DNA of 64,000 bases, taken from contig JAHEWK010000007.1 of the NCBI GenBank assembly GCA_020740775.1, positions 558,001 through 622,000 on the forward strand, in the 5' to 3' direction. Within the stretch, counting starts at the first letter, position 1. Every line of letters begins with the position of its first letter. A model generated the notes under the pieces. The model was not told the origin of the DNA and ran no database searches. It saw nothing but the letters and a program-made list of their open reading frames with translations. Shown one piece after another: positions 12,414-25,471 of the stretch. A program made the translations under genes and the position numbers. The stretch is from Ilyonectria destructans (lineage: Eukaryota > Ascomycota > Sordariomycetes > Hypocreales > Nectriaceae).

Positions 12414-13890
12414 ATGTCAGATCTAAACGAGGGAAGTCGTTCGTCGACGTTCGCTTCTGCGGACAAGATTGGTTCGGAGCCTGTGAGCAAGGATGAGCCG
12501 CGAAATGGCTCGGATCCGAACGACGAGCTTCCCTCACCGGTTGACGGCCCGAAGACGACAATGAAAACGGAATCCGAATTTACACCTTCTACAACTCTTC
12601 CTCCGCCTCAACCCAACAATGATGTGGAGGGAGGTGTATTGGCATGGCTACAAGTCGCCGGTTGCTTTTGTCTCTATTGGAACAGTCTGTAAGTATTTCA
12701 TGTCCCACAGTCATTAAAATGCACCCAGCTCATTGATCAACAACAGGGGACTCATAAATACCTTTGGCGTATTCCAGACCTTCTACGAAAACCACCTTCT
12801 CACAAACATGTCTTCATCAGACATCTCCTGGATCGGTTCCATCCAAATGTTCTTCCTCATGTCTGTCGGCATCATCATCGGCCCGCTTTACGATGCCGGC
12901 CACTGCCGTCTCATTATCATCACCGGCACGTTCCTCGTCGTTTTCGGATTTATGATGACGAGCCTGTGTACGACCTACTGGCAAGTCATGCTTGCCCATG
13001 CTGTGTGTGTTGGCCTAGGAACCAGCTGCTTGTCAATTCCGTCCATCGCAATCGTCCCGCAATACTTTAAAGCTCGGCGAGCGCGGGCCATGAGCATCGC
13101 TACTGTCGGAAGCTGCGTGGGCGGAACTGTTTACCCACTGATATTCCAAGGCTTGCAGCCACGGATAGGGTTTCCATGGACTGTCCGAATTTTTGCCTTC
13201 ATTTCACTCGCCATGTGTTGCTTCTCGCTCGCTGTGTTGCGTCCGCGACTGCATGGGGGAAGGCGTTTCTCTGGGATTAAATCACTCATTGACCGTTCAG
13301 CATTCACCAGTCCCTCGTACACTGTATACGCTGTTGGCATATTCTTCACCAACGTCGCCTGGTTTGTGCCTGTCTTCTACTTGCAGTCATATGCACTTGG
13401 CCACGGCCTCGGAGGTCAAGCTGTGGCTCTCTATCTCGTTGCGATACTCAATGCGGCCTCGATTCCTGGCCGAATTATTCTAGCCGTGGTTTCCGACGGA
13501 GTTGGACCGCTTAATACCCTGGTATTCATCACAGCCTCCACAGCTATTGTCACGTTCTCATGGGCGGCGGTAAACACCGGTGCTGGAAATATTGTATTTT
13601 CCATCTTTTATGGGTTCTTCTCCGGGAGCCTTGTGGCGGTGGCCCCAGTCGTCCTGACATCCTTCACAACTGACCTGAGCCGTCTCGGGACAAGACTTGG
13701 GATGGTATCTTTTCTAAAGGGAATCGGATCACTGATAGGATCACCAGTTGCTGGAGCTATCCTCGCTCGTTCTGGTGGCGGCTACTTGGGTGTTCAGCTT
13801 TTTGCCGGTCTCTGCTTCCTGGTAACATTTTCGTTTCTCGTCATTTTGCGCATTATTCTTGGCGGGAAGCAGTGGAGTGCTAAACTGTGA
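12414..13890 (+). CDS. MFS transporter, monocarboxylate (MCT/Mch-like) type
   Basis: Plasma-membrane carrier of the major facilitator superfamily. Two exons, 12414-12688 and 12747-13890; the intron has donor GTAAGT and restores CT/G. The product is 472 aa. The first 75 residues are a hydrophilic Ser/Pro/Glu-rich cytosolic tail, then GGVLAWLQVAGCFCLYWNS starts TM1, as is usual for fungal monocarboxylate-permease homologues. GLINTFGVFQTFYE, the YFKARRARAMSIA loop and GRIILAVVSDGVGPLN are family features. Twelve hydrophobic segments are apparent. It lies 300 bp downstream of the ALDH on the same strand, so a carboxylate made by that enzyme is a reasonable guess as substrate; this is inference. 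Confidence 0.87.
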
Positions 13891-14378
13891 CATTATGTTT
13901 AGTGGCTGTATCTATGTAATTAAATCGCAGTATGGACGTTCCATAGTGTTGAGTCGAAGAAGGATTGATCGCCTAGAAACAGGATGGAAGGATATCTGTG
14001 TCTGTAGATGATACGATATTGAAGCAAAGAGTCTCCAAACGATGGCATTGGGAGATTTAAACAAAACAAGTGGCTGTTTCTGGTCAAACTATTAATGCTT
14101 AAAACGTGTACCAGTTTTGATATCATGCCTGCATCTTATGTATATTGAAACCATCATCTGGGCGACTTCACGGACATATGGATCAATTATGAATTAAGTT
14201 TCTAGTAGAGTACATGATGATGGTGTATGTAGACGGGTTGACAAAGGGAAACTCGATGTAATATCCAACGGCATACATCTGGTTTGTGCGTTTGGTACGC
14301 ATGAGAGGTGAACAAATAAAACTAACAAATGAAATAAGCGGTAGTCTATATCCTTGTGTATCCTGCCCAATTATATCC
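13891..14378. other. Convergent 3' intergenic region
   Basis: Nearly 490 bp between the transporter (+) and the large glycosyltransferase (-). No gene seen; it should hold both 3' ends. Confidence 0.5.
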
Positions 14379-17300
14379 TCAAACAACGCTCACAAATGAG
14401 TATGGCCGCTGCCTCCTCAGAATCTTACTCATTCTCGCTCCCGACTTTCGCCTTGGTGGTCCTTGGCCTTCAAGCGCCTGCCATTGTTCAAGCATGATTG
14501 GCTGCGACCAGTCGATCTTTGTTTCTTCTTCCAAGTCCTGGTTGTCATCCTCGACGTACCGGAGCGGCACAGGCGTTCCAAATTTGTAGCGGTTGTTGGC
14601 CCGGGCCTGAATATGTTCCTCTGCCTTCATCTTGCTTTGGTGCCATTGGATCCAGAACATCTGCTCGTGTTCTCGTAGGTAACGGTTCCCGTGGAAACTG
14701 TGGAGGACGACCTTGCGCGAAAGCATACCAAGCTCTCGACGATACTCTGCTTTCGCATAGAATCGCTTCGTAAGCCACTCTACATCAGTAGGTGTAATCT
14801 CGTCGGGAAGAGTTGGGGTATTCTTCTGCCCGGCCTCGTCGGTGAAATTGGTCCACTGGCCTACCATACTGAGAATACTGATCTGAGCGCGGGCCAGGGC
14901 CATAGGGTCGTTGGGCGGCACGACCTCGCCATAGCGAAGATCTGGATTCTGAGGGTCCGTTAAGACCAGAGCTGTGGCACCGACCTCAGTGGCGACAATA
15001 GGCACACCCGCAAGAGCTGCCTCACCAATGGCTAGAGGAAGGCCTTCAGAGATAGAGGAGTTCATGAACAACCAAGCGTCCTTGAGGATTACCTTGGGAT
15101 TGCCAAAGCCAGCGAGAATGACCTTATCTGACAGGTTATTATCAGTAATGAACTTCTCCATCTCTAGTGCGTACGCCGGCTGGCGATCCTTTGCGCCATA
15201 AACGACAAGCTGGTAGTCGGTGAAGCCGAACCGATTGATGATAATCTCAGCTGCTTGAATGGCTGCCTTGACTCCCTTGATAACTTGCACGTTGGACAGC
15301 ATGAGTACGGTGGGTTTCTCCGTTCGGATTTTATCGACCGGCGTGAACGCATCCATGTTGCTAATACCGTTGACAATCGGGTCAATCTTGCGTTTGAAGA
15401 GGTTTCTGTTGCCAACTGTACCCTTTTCTGTGCCAATCTCAATTTCCCAAGTACTGCAATCAAGGGTTAGCTTTGCTTCTATGCGAACGTGCATCGAAAA
15501 ACTTACGGGTTGAAGAGAGATGCACATGGTGTGATCACATCCGCGTGGAAGTAAGCGAGACGGCTAGCTAGACCAATGCTAGCCAGGAGCATAGACTGCA
15601 CAGAGAGTGGGAGCTCACATTGTGCAGCACTAATGTTAAGGCAACACTCTCGCCATAGGATAGCATGGTCCCAAATACCAAAGCTAGCACCGCGGCGATG
15701 CTTAAGAACCAGTCCAAAGAGACTGCTAATGCCATGATGGGTACTCTGGAAGACCCGTGGGCAATCCTCGGGAATGCCAACGGCGAATATGAAGAAATAG
15801 GCCCGGAAAATACCCAGCGCAACACGGAAGTCAGGAATACTAGGCCGTTCAATCTCAAAAGTCTCTGATGGGTTGATAACATTAGGATCATCGTAGTGGA
15901 CAAGCCAGGCAGCGACCCAGGTATCTTCTACCTCCTTAGATGACCAAGTGAGGGTATAGTCCTTGTGTTCGTAGTACTTGGCCATAGAGAGAATGACGTT
16001 GCTGAACTTGATGAGATCAGGTCGGGCCAGACGTCTGGTACGGGCTCCCTTGACGAACTCCATCAGGAGCGGGACAAACGTGCCGATAATGTCTCGTTGA
16101 ACACCAGTGTCAGCAACCTTCTTATCAACCACAGACTCCAGCATGTTATCGATCACGCCGTGATTGGCAGTGCCGCCATCAATCCCCCAAAGCGGTAGAA
16201 GCTTAAGAGACTGCACACTCTTCTCAATCTGGAAGCGCGGAATGCCATAGTCATTAGCACACTCAGACAAAACGTGATTTCGAATTGTGGTGTGCCCATT
16301 GACAAGATCGCGTCGACAGTTGGAGACGCCGCCGGGCGCCACTGGCCAGCATCCAATGTCATTGAAGACGACTGAAATACGGTCATTGGTGTCATTGAAA
16401 CAGTCTTGCGGCCGCGTAGTCACCTGGGGAGCATCATTGCTGAGTCCCATAGCGTATAGGTCAGCCGTCTTCATGGCAAGAACGGTAACCTCGGACACAT
16501 CGGTGTCGATGTCCATTGCGGCTACAATCTGATCAATATTCGCATCCAGGATACTGCGAGCGTTGTCGAGACGTCCAATATCTCGCTCACTCCAATAAGG
16601 ACGAAGTAGAGGTTCCTCGCGAAGAATGAGCTCATCCATCCAACAAGCCGTCACCGCGTCGAGCGTGGCGCCCTTGAGCCAAAGGCTCCAAAGCTCAGTG
16701 CGTAACCGCCAGGTTGGCACGGGTCGGTACTTGTGTTGGTTCAACCGGTCAATCCACGACAGAGGGTTCATCAATGAGATGAGAGTAGGCTTCGCGCTGG
16801 CATACCGTCTCATGAGCCTGATCTGTCGTCGACTGTGGTAGATCAGCAGGTCGTCTGAGTCAAAACACGCGTTGCGCGGGCGAGCCAGCAATTCAGCCTC
16901 TCGAGGGAAGACCGCAGGCGAGTCAGTAATGGCAGTCTGGGCGCGTTCACCCTCTTGCACGAAATGTGTAATTGCAGGGTCACGTCGATGGAGGTACTCA
17001 TATTCGCTGGTGTATGTCTTGCCATTTGTAAGCTTGACAATGCGACCGATGTTCTTGGATGGCGTCCAGTTGTACTCTTCAACAACCACAGGCTTACCCC
17101 AGAACACAGAGAGCATGTCGTCTGAGTTGGGATCAGCCAATTTGTAGTCGACGCGGAGGACGTCGGAATTGCCCTTTGGCGCAGACTTGTAGTGGTACTG
17201 GAACACAAATTCGACGTCGCCCAGAGTCCGCGTACCTCGTACAATACGCCCATAGTTGTCGTAGTATCCCACGCTTGTAGAATCTTCTTTGGAAATCACC

Positions 17301-20300
17301 TTTGCAGTCGGCCAGCGAGAGTTACCGTCGTACTGGTATGTGCAAACACCGCCATCGCTGCTGTCCTGTTTGCTCCTGAGGCGCAATCTCTCATCATAGG
17401 TATCCACGAACAACGGGTCTCCAGTAGCGGGGGCCTCCTTGAGAGATCCGGGATACACTTTGAGAGCCAATACTTTGCTATCATCGACCGACGCAATTCC
17501 AGTGATGTTTTTTCGCGATAGTTCGACGACGATGGTGTCCTTGCTAATCGTTCGACGGGCACCTTTCTGAGCAAGGCGAGTGATGTTGACGAGTGCAGGT
17601 CGGTGATAGATCAGAATCCAATAGACCCAGAAGTGACTGACAGCGCGACAGGTATTCCAAATGCGCAGGATCATCCAGGCGAGAGTGCTTCTCATGGGTG
17701 TTTTGTCAAGACAATGCAGGAGCTCTCTTTCGACATTGGATGCTCCTGAGCTGATGAATGCAATCCACTTGACGCACACGTAGGGTGAAGAGATCATCCT
17801 TGCCCAGAGATTTTGAAAAAAGGTAGCAGTCTCAGCGCTTTCGATAGTGACAGTTTTCAACTCGGGGGGAGGCGGCGGTAGAATATCTTGTCCCAAGACT
17901 GAGAAGGTCGTAGTCGGGCTGAGTTTCTCTTGGCACTTCCGATAGACTTCTAGAGTGAGGCTGACGTAGAAATCCTCCGTCTCCAGGTCGATCTTAGCTC
18001 CAGATGCCCATTGAGTGAACTCAAACGTCAATGCAATTGGTTCTCCAGAAATTCGTCGCAAGATGCCTTCGCGGACAGATTGAGGGGTTGTTGGCCAGTC
18101 GGCGTCAACATCAAAGTCCAGACAGAGATGTCTCATCAATTCCATCTCTGTTTTAAGAGACAGACGAGTGAGTTGTTGCCGGGAGTCTGAAGAAATCTCA
18201 AACTCGAGTCTCCTGGAAATAAACTCCGTGTCATAGAGAAAGTGCTCGGCTCGAAGCGCACGGCTGCTCGAGAGGTTGAACTGGGACCGAGCTACATGAT
18301 ACAAGATAGACTCGCTGATCACAGTGGCCAGTAATGGTTGCCACGTAGGCAAACACAGCTGAGCTTCACCCATGAATCCAACCGTGATTTGAAGGTTGGT
18401 GCCTCGCTGTACGCTGAACGAGCTCATGTCACCCAAGCCATCCTCCCAAAAGTCTTCCCGGCGGACGATTTTGACGGTGATCTTATGGTTGAACCACATC
18501 TCCCTCGCCGTCCTCACAAGTTTCCGCGCCCAGGGCGTGCCTCGAGTCATTTTATTCGGGTACTCGAGAGAGCGATGCAGGTTTTCTGTGACTCTCTTGG
18601 ACGTTGGTTTGCCATCCTCATGGGTGATCTTGACGCCAAATAAGCTGTTTTGAATAGCCGCTGTCGGAATCTTTGATGGAATGGACTCCTCGGCACTGTA
18701 TCGTCGTTGGATGTAGGTATCACTTTCGCCGTCAACAGACTCAGACTTGGAATGAGAGGGGGGTGACGCGGTCCAATCCTTGTAGCTCCAAAGGGATGTT
18801 CCGGCTGCTGCAAGGACGGAAGCTGTGTTCTGCGCAATAATATCATTGTAGAGCGACTGGGCGGTGGCGGGAATGGAATGGAGGACGCAGCCAACGATGA
18901 AGCCTATTATTGCTGAAAAGTAGAGAATGGCGATGTAGACATTGACATTGGTGGTGAAGCATCGATTGAACTGGAAGATGATGGTCGCGGTATACCCCAA
19001 GGAGTACATATAGTAAAGAATTGTCGTTTCCCAGCTCTCAACGAAGACGCAAAGGAGGAGGGTTGAGACACCGACAACGATAAAAAGCTTCCCCATGATA
19101 TCCGTTAGTGCCTTTAGGATGCTTGTACGACGGAATGTTTCGAACTCTGCGGCGAGTTTCTGAGCGTGCTCAAAGTCCCGAAGCTTTTCGTCTGAGATCT
19201 GGTCCTTTAGGCCCCAGTATTTGTACAGCGTCGAATCGAGCAACATGGCCGCCACACAGAAGTAACTGATGGACATGCAAATACCATAACGAGCTCTGGA
19301 GTCACTGTACATGCTGGGATAAGGCCCAGCTGCGCTCCACACCATCATAACCCAGCGGTCCATAAGAGCGACCAAGAACAATGCGAGAGTCTGACCAATA
19401 TCGTAACGGGCAAGGCGGAAGAGCGTAAAGACATTGTGATCCTTGAGGCCGCGGATTAAGCCAAGCTGGGCATTCTTGGATTCGTTGAGCTGAGTGAACC
19501 AGGCCGTGCTGAACATGTCTGGATGATCATCACGATTGGGGTTGGTTTTTCTGAATAGCCAGTCGATAAATGGCAGCCCCTTTGCGATGCGAGCCACAAA
19601 TGGGTCTGAGAGGACACCGGAAGAGCGGGAGTCCTTTGTGCGGCGTTGGTATGACCCCAGAAACGCAGTGAAGGTCTGTAAGGCCACAGCCTCTTGGTCC
19701 TTCAGGTCTGCTTCGTTCGTATCAAGATCTTGCCTCGCAGCATACCATTGAAGAACATCTTTGTGCGAGAACTTCGGAATGTTGTCCATCCAATTGGACC
19801 ATTCGTGACATAGTCGTCGGTATCGATATAGGGACACGAACAGGTAGGTGTACATGACAAGGAGGTAGATCTCGATGTCACGACCATTGATGAAGGATGA
19901 GATTGTCGGTGACAATAGAAGGATCGACATGTCTTGAATAAACATGGTGCGACCGGACAAGATTGGGCTTTCATGTTGGTGCATAGAACTCATAATCCCC
20001 AAGAGATTGAAATGAGTCGTGATACAGATGACGTAGGCCACGAAGACGAACCCTATTTCAACAGAGTATCGCAAGCCGAACATAATAAGGCCAGCCATCG
20101 CGACAAGAAGCGTAAGGATAAATCCTCCAGCCAGTCTCTGGACGTGAAAATAGACCATATTGTCATAGGCATAATGAGCCAGGTAGTAATTGCCGATACT
20201 ACCGGCCCAACCCGTGACTCCAGCAGTTAGTAACAACGAAACAAGCAGCGCATAACCAGCCGCCTCAAGGGCCCTATGGTCCATGAATGCAGTCATGAAG

Positions 20301-23087
20301 CATCCACGCCCCACGAAGGTAAGGAGTATAACGTCCACGAGCGCGGGGAGACAAAAGATGGACAGAGCGCCAGCCTCCGCGAACTTCTTCTTCCACAACC
20401 GAATTCTTTCATAGCGCGTGCGTTTCATCCCCGAAGATCCTGGAAAGGCTCCTTCATCACCTTCCTTGATGATAGGTGGCGCACTCGGACTGAAGTACAT
20501 AGTCATGATCTCGTTGTTGACTCGATCGGCAGCTGTAGGGGGACGCTGATCCAGGTGTGCGCGATAGCGTTGGTAGATGATGTTGCCAATATCCCGGGGA
20601 AGCAATCCAAAATAGATGTCGCATTGAGATCCAAGAATCCAAAGCTCTGAGAATACTGCTGCTTGATCGGGCTGCGATACGAAGATAGGGCAGCGGTCAA
20701 TAGACTCATTATAGACCTCTTCAAAGGCCGCCCTTCGAAGGACAGTGAACAAGATGAGAGCGTAAAGTTCAGCGTTGATATCGACGTAATCACAGTCGGT
20801 CCAGGATTTCCAAGGGTCATAGGCACGAAGTAGAGCCTGTGTCAGTGCATTGATAGTGTCTCGGTGCCCAAAGAAGAGGGCATCCACGATGGTCTTGCTG
20901 GTCAGCTTATACAGCGCGACAACATTCTCCAGAGTTGGCAGCTCTGTAGCGCCTTGTCTGGCATAGTACTCCAGGCGCATTCGGAGAATGTCTCGCATGC
21001 TTGTAGACCCGTCGAGGGCCGCTTTAGCGCAGGTCAGGTTCCAGGCTGACTTGGTAGTTTCGCTGATGAGCATAGACCGACAATAGGCCTTAATCGCGTC
21101 GCCAAAAGGGTGATTTAATTGAGATGCACGTAACTTCTGGAGGAGACTCAGAACTTCCGAATACGTCGCTTGCTCAATCGTTGCTCGGATACTGAGAGGG
21201 AGACCTGAGGAGTCACTCTGATTGTTGACAATTTCTAGATGAAGCTCTTCCTCATATCGGTGCAAACGAGGAATTTGTCTGTGAGCGAGCCAAGAGTGAA
21301 GAACTGTGGCTGCATCGCTGGGGGCCTTTTGTGAGACAAAGATGTCGACACAGTTCGCAGTAGGGCCTGGTCGGTCTTTTGAGACACCCCAGAAGTGGGC
21401 GTCGCTTTCGGGAACGCCAAACCCGGTATCCATTCCCTTGTAGACGCGAATTTGATGGTCTCGAAGGCCCTCGATAAGCTCATGTACAGCAGAATTACAC
21501 TCCCCGCGTTGAGTTAACGAGGTCAAGGCGACCACCAACAGCTCCAATTCGGGACCTTCCACGGAGTGAAGCATTTCGAGTTCCTTCAAGTGACGTTGAG
21601 TGGAACTGATTGCCTCATAATGGTCTGCATGAGGCTCAGAGGTGAGCGGAAAGCATCCAGCAGATGAAAGATGCTTCCTGTCACTGGAGGAGTCCCAAAA
21701 GCTGACTCGGGCTGGTACGAGGTTGATATAATCGGGAGATACGTAGTATCTTGGCACCTCATCTTTTATAGCCCTCAATGCTAGCGGGAGATCTTGATGT
21801 GCCAGAAGGTATGACGCGTTGGGCATCACAGCCTCGAGATCTTCTAGCGACAGTTCCGCTACCTTGACAAAAGGGGATCCATCAGGAATCCAAACGCCCC
21901 TCGCCTCGGTGGCCCACGATTTCTGAAGCTATAACATTGTGAGTAATGTTGCCAAGATATACGCATCAAATCCCCTGCATACCTCGATAGTTTCTGCACG
22001 ACGAAGATACTCAAAACCGCTTAGCGTCTCCGTGGGACTTGGCATGGGCTCCTTAAGACTCGTGGCATGGTCGAGGGGACTGTGGTCGAAAACAGCAGCA
22101 AAGTGTTCAGCCAGCTTTACAGCTCGACGGACTGTAGCAGGATGCGGTCGCTTCTCCCATCGGGTAAGGAATCCGATAAAGAAGCTAGGTCTCTCTTCTC
22201 GCTCCTTGTGACACCTAGCCATAATGTTCCGTAGCCGTTGAGCCCTGAAATAATCCCGTGCCTCTCCGTTTGGCAAAATGAGCGCATTTTCAACAATCAC
22301 GCCGGACACATAGGTGAAACTGATTGCATCAAGAGCTTCGGAATCATGGCAGCATGAAAGAAGAACGGGAATTCTTGCGTCATGGAGTCGTCCTAGTAGT
22401 TCATCTACCTGTTCAGGCTTCTCAGCTGCAGAAACCTGAAGCGCGTATCCGGCCAAGCTGTTATCCATGTACGTCTGGTTGAGGAAGTCGCAAGTACCGT
22501 CAATTCGAGACTGGTCGAGCGCATCGGGGCCCAAGGAATCAATGCTAATATTGGCAAGACGCATCTTGGCGACGATGGTATCGGACGTGCCGACCGACGA
22601 GCGCGAGGCTCCATCTTCGCCAGCGATGCTACCATTCATAGACAGTGGGAGGACAACGAAATCGTAGGTTCGGGTGGATCGCTTGGATGACATGGCATCG
22701 GACTCGGAGAGGATCGTGAATGTTTTCGTCGGTCTGAACGAGTGCATAGGAGCCACGGTGGAGTTGATTCCTCCATCTAGGCTGAGAAGGCGATTCCGCT
22801 GACTGAAGGGGGATTAGAGAAACAATTACAAAGCTTGGATCAAAAATAAGAACTTGCCTTAACGCCTTTGGTCTTCTTGCTTTACGTGACTGAATGAGGC
22901 TGTAGACGAGATAGAGAATTAAAGGAACAAGCGTAGCTGTCAGGCCAAACGTAAAGTTCACGACTTGAAACAAGTGAATGAACCTGTGGCCTTCGGGGAG
23001 GACACTATTGCAGTAAACTTGATATTTCTGCTCACCGCATGCATCGCGGGCCGGGTCATCCTTCCCGGGCTGGAAAAATGAAGCCAT
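14379..23087 (-). CDS. gtb3: Giant membrane glycosyltransferase of a galactosaminogalactan-type cluster (Gtb3-like)
   Basis: Predicted to polymerise, and perhaps export, the heteropolysaccharide galactosaminogalactan at the plasma membrane. Exons on the minus strand: 23087-22858, 22802-21983, 21928-15507 and 15453-14379, giving about 2848 aa; all junctions keep frame. Intron 1 has a GC donor (GCAAGT). An N-terminal TM lies near residues 45-70 (TFGLTATLVPLILYLVYSL), then a large soluble region, then two groups of membrane segments at very roughly 850-1100 and 1200-1450. The C-terminal third resembles PelF-type GT4 enzymes: FQSTHHGISSLFG, a basic loop, then VLMLSNVQVIKGVKAAI and SSISEGLPLAIGEAALAG with the E-x7-E of family 4. 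Lying divergent to an epimerase and near a deacetylase, the context matches Aspergillus gtb3. The symbol rests on architecture and context, not alignment. Confidence 0.85.
22802..22857 (-). other. GC-AG intron in the glycosyltransferase gene
   Basis: The 56 nt intron starts GCAAGT after ...GTTAAG and ends CTTCAG. Only this junction joins the N-terminal TM exon (ending RRPKAL) in frame to SQRNRLLSLDGG. GC donors followed by AAGT are the known minor class of U2 introns. Confidence 0.7.
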
Positions 23088-24172
23088 TGCGAGATCTCCA
23101 ACTGGAAAACAATAACAGGGCTTGGAACAGCTTCCGCTGTGGATTATCACTCAGTCACAATACTGATGATAGAAAAAAACGACAAAACAGACGAAGCTAT
23201 AGGGAGTTGAAGCAAGCTCCTACGCCTAGAGCAGGGCGCATCGGGACGGATTCGGGATTACATTGGGCGCATTCGGATACATCAGGGACGCATTAGGAGG
23301 ATCTCACACAGCTGAGCAATAGAACAGCTGATGGCAACGAGAGTTTGACGGAATGCAGAACAAGCGTATGTGGTAGAACAAGCTGGATTTGGACCTGAGG
23401 AATGCGGAGACGTGGAATGTGGATGCGAGGAATGCGGATATCACAAAGTTCGGTTCCCAGCACGCCCCATTAACAAGGACTAACTTCATTTAAGGTGAGA
23501 CTCCAGATTGAGAACAATGCGCCGGAAGGGATCAACCAAGATCTAGAATCCATCGAAAACTAAGGTGTCTTGAGCCAATTAAGATGGGGAATAGTTCAAG
23601 ACCTTTCTCTTTTGATCTGTGCGGCCGGAAAATCCCAAGCCGATATCACGCTACTTCCTCGGATTAGTCTTCGTATTCCACGCAGCGTAGGCCCATTAAC
23701 AATTAGTCTTGGCATCACGCATCTTTTAGCTTTGCTCCGAGGACCACAGTATAGCAGTTAGTATGCCAGTACACACGGGGAACACCATGGTCTAGATTAG
23801 TTCTCTATCGGTTTGGCCGACCACGCCTAGGAAATCAAAGTTTGCGCGTCTTGGAAATGGAACCCACTTATCGCGCCGGTCCAGTATTCGTGAAGCTCTT
23901 GTCCGGATCCGTGGCCAGTAACGCCGTCGCCTGAATGCAAATGAGGCTTAAGCACCCTCGCTGAGAGTGATAAGTGGCATATTTGGCGGGTATATGATGA
24001 AGGGCAAGGTCGGCAAAGAATAGATGTCATCAGCCTCAATCACTTCTCTCCTTCGATTCCACCTGCCTACAACACTTTCATTGTCACTCAACACTCATTT
24101 CCGAACATCTTCAAACTCCAGCAAGAGGCCTTACTTTGCGTGTAAAGCTCAGACTCCATAACCACTCTCGCT
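23088..24172. promoter_or_regulatory. Bidirectional promoter region between gtb3-like and uge3-like genes
   Basis: A 1.1 kb divergent intergenic region with no supported gene. A pyrimidine-rich stretch precedes the epimerase start (about 24040-24170), as is common in fungal promoters. Joint regulation of the two polysaccharide genes is likely but is an inference. Confidence 0.5.
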
Positions 24173-25471
24173 ATGTATTCTTCACTCACTCGGGAGGATG
24201 GCGTCTCCTCCCGCCCGTCGACATCCTCTTCCATGTCGATATCCGGCTCCTCGGCAGCGACTAGTCAAGGCTCAGAGCATGCCCTCAATGCCAGAGCGCC
24301 AGGCTCCATTGGCAGCTTCATCCTCGTCACTGGTGGTCTTGGTTACATTGGATCGCACACTTCCCTGGAGCTGCTAAAGGCCGGTTACAATGTCATCATT
24401 GTCGATGACCTTAGCAACAGCTTCCACAGCGTCTTCACTCGCGTACAGCAGCTAGCAGAGAAATATTGTCATGAGAAGAACCGCATCATGCCTGTGTTGC
24501 ACTTCCACAAGGTTGACTACCGCAGCAAGTCGATGCGCTTTTTACTCGAGTCCTACTCAGACTTTGTTCCGGGTCCTACAACGGCGACTGGGACGCCTGA
24601 ATTGAGACGACAATCACGAATTGCTGGTGTGATTCACTTTGCTGCCTTCAAGTCTGTCACTGACTCCATTGAGAACCCCGTTTCCTATTATCGCAATAAT
24701 GTATCCGGTCTTGTTGATCTGGTTGAGCTTCTTGGCAAGCATAACATTCGAAACTTTGTCTTTTCGTCCTCTGCTACTGTTTACGGTACCAAGGCGGATG
24801 AAGGATTCCCTCTCAAGGAGGAGGACCTCGTCCATCACCCTGAAAACTACATCGATGCCAACGGTCAGGAGCAGGTACGGATGCCACAGGCTACTGGACT
24901 GCTCAGTCCATACGCTCGGTCCAAGTACTTCTGCGAAGCCATCCTCGCCGACATCGCCCATTCAGACCCTGCTTGGCGAATTATTGCCCTTCGTTATTTC
25001 AACCCTATCGGATGTGACGTATCTGGAGTTCTTGGCGAGGACCCCAAGGGCGTGCCAACAAACCTCTTCCCTGTCATCACGCAAGTTCTGACCGGACAGC
25101 GCCAGCAACTAGACATTTTCGGATCCGATTGGGATACACGTGATGGCACTGCTATCCGTGATTTCATTCACGTTTCTGATCTGGCTAGAGGGCACATTGC
25201 TGCCGTGGGCGCTTCCATAAAAGAGCCCTTCCGCACCTTCAACCTGGGCACTGGAAATGGTACCACTGTCAGAGAGGCTGTCGATAGCCTCGAAGCAGCC
25301 TCAGGAAGGAACATCCCCGTCAACATGGCGCCCAGAAGGGAAGGTGACGTTGGATCATGCGTCGCAGCCAACGCGCGAGCAGTCAAGGAACTTGGCTGGA
25401 CAGCGACAGAGAGCATCAACCAGTGTGCTACTGACCTGTGGAACTTCGTTTCCAAGACGCATGAAACCTAG
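24173..25471 (+). CDS. uge3: UDP-glucose/UDP-N-acetylglucosamine 4-epimerase (Uge3-like)
   Basis: Interconverts UDP-Glc with UDP-Gal and UDP-GlcNAc with UDP-GalNAc, the precursors of galactosaminogalactan; cytosolic, NAD-dependent. Single exon of 432 aa. After a Ser-rich N-terminal extension of about 45 residues the Rossmann start ILVTGGLGYIGSHTSLELL appears, then VIVDDLSNS, GVIHFAAFKSV, the catalytic Ser region FSSSATVYG and the Tyr-x3-Lys in SPYARSKYF, followed by ALRYFNPIGCD. All catalytic features are present. Housekeeping GalE (Uge5-type) proteins usually lack the N-terminal extension. That, together with the position beside the giant glycosyltransferase and the deacetylase, points to uge3. 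It is divergent from gtb3. Confidence 0.88.
   Translation: MYSSLTREDGVSSRPSTSSSMSISGSSAATSQGSEHALNARAPGSIGSFILVTGGLGYIGSHTSLELLKAGYNVIIVDDLSNSFHSVFTRVQQLAEKYCHEKNRIMPVLHFHKVDYRSKSMRFLLESYSDFVPGPTTATGTPELRRQSRIAGVIHFAAFKSVTDSIENPVSYYRNNVSGLVDLVELLGKHNIRNFVFSSSATVYGTKADEGFPLKEEDLVHHPENYIDANGQEQVRMPQATGLLSPYARSKYFCEAILADIAHSDPAWRIIALRYFNPIGCDVSGVLGEDPKGVPTNLFPVITQVLTGQRQQLDIFGSDWDTRDGTAIRDFIHVSDLARGHIAAVGASIKEPFRTFNLGTGNGTTVREAVDSLEAASGRNIPVNMAPRREGDVGSCVAANARAVKELGWTATESINQCATDLWNFVSKTHET

Noticed and set aside
24639..25091. 150-codon ORF within the epimerase gene
   Set aside because: Plus-strand shadow of the uge3-like single-exon gene in another frame.
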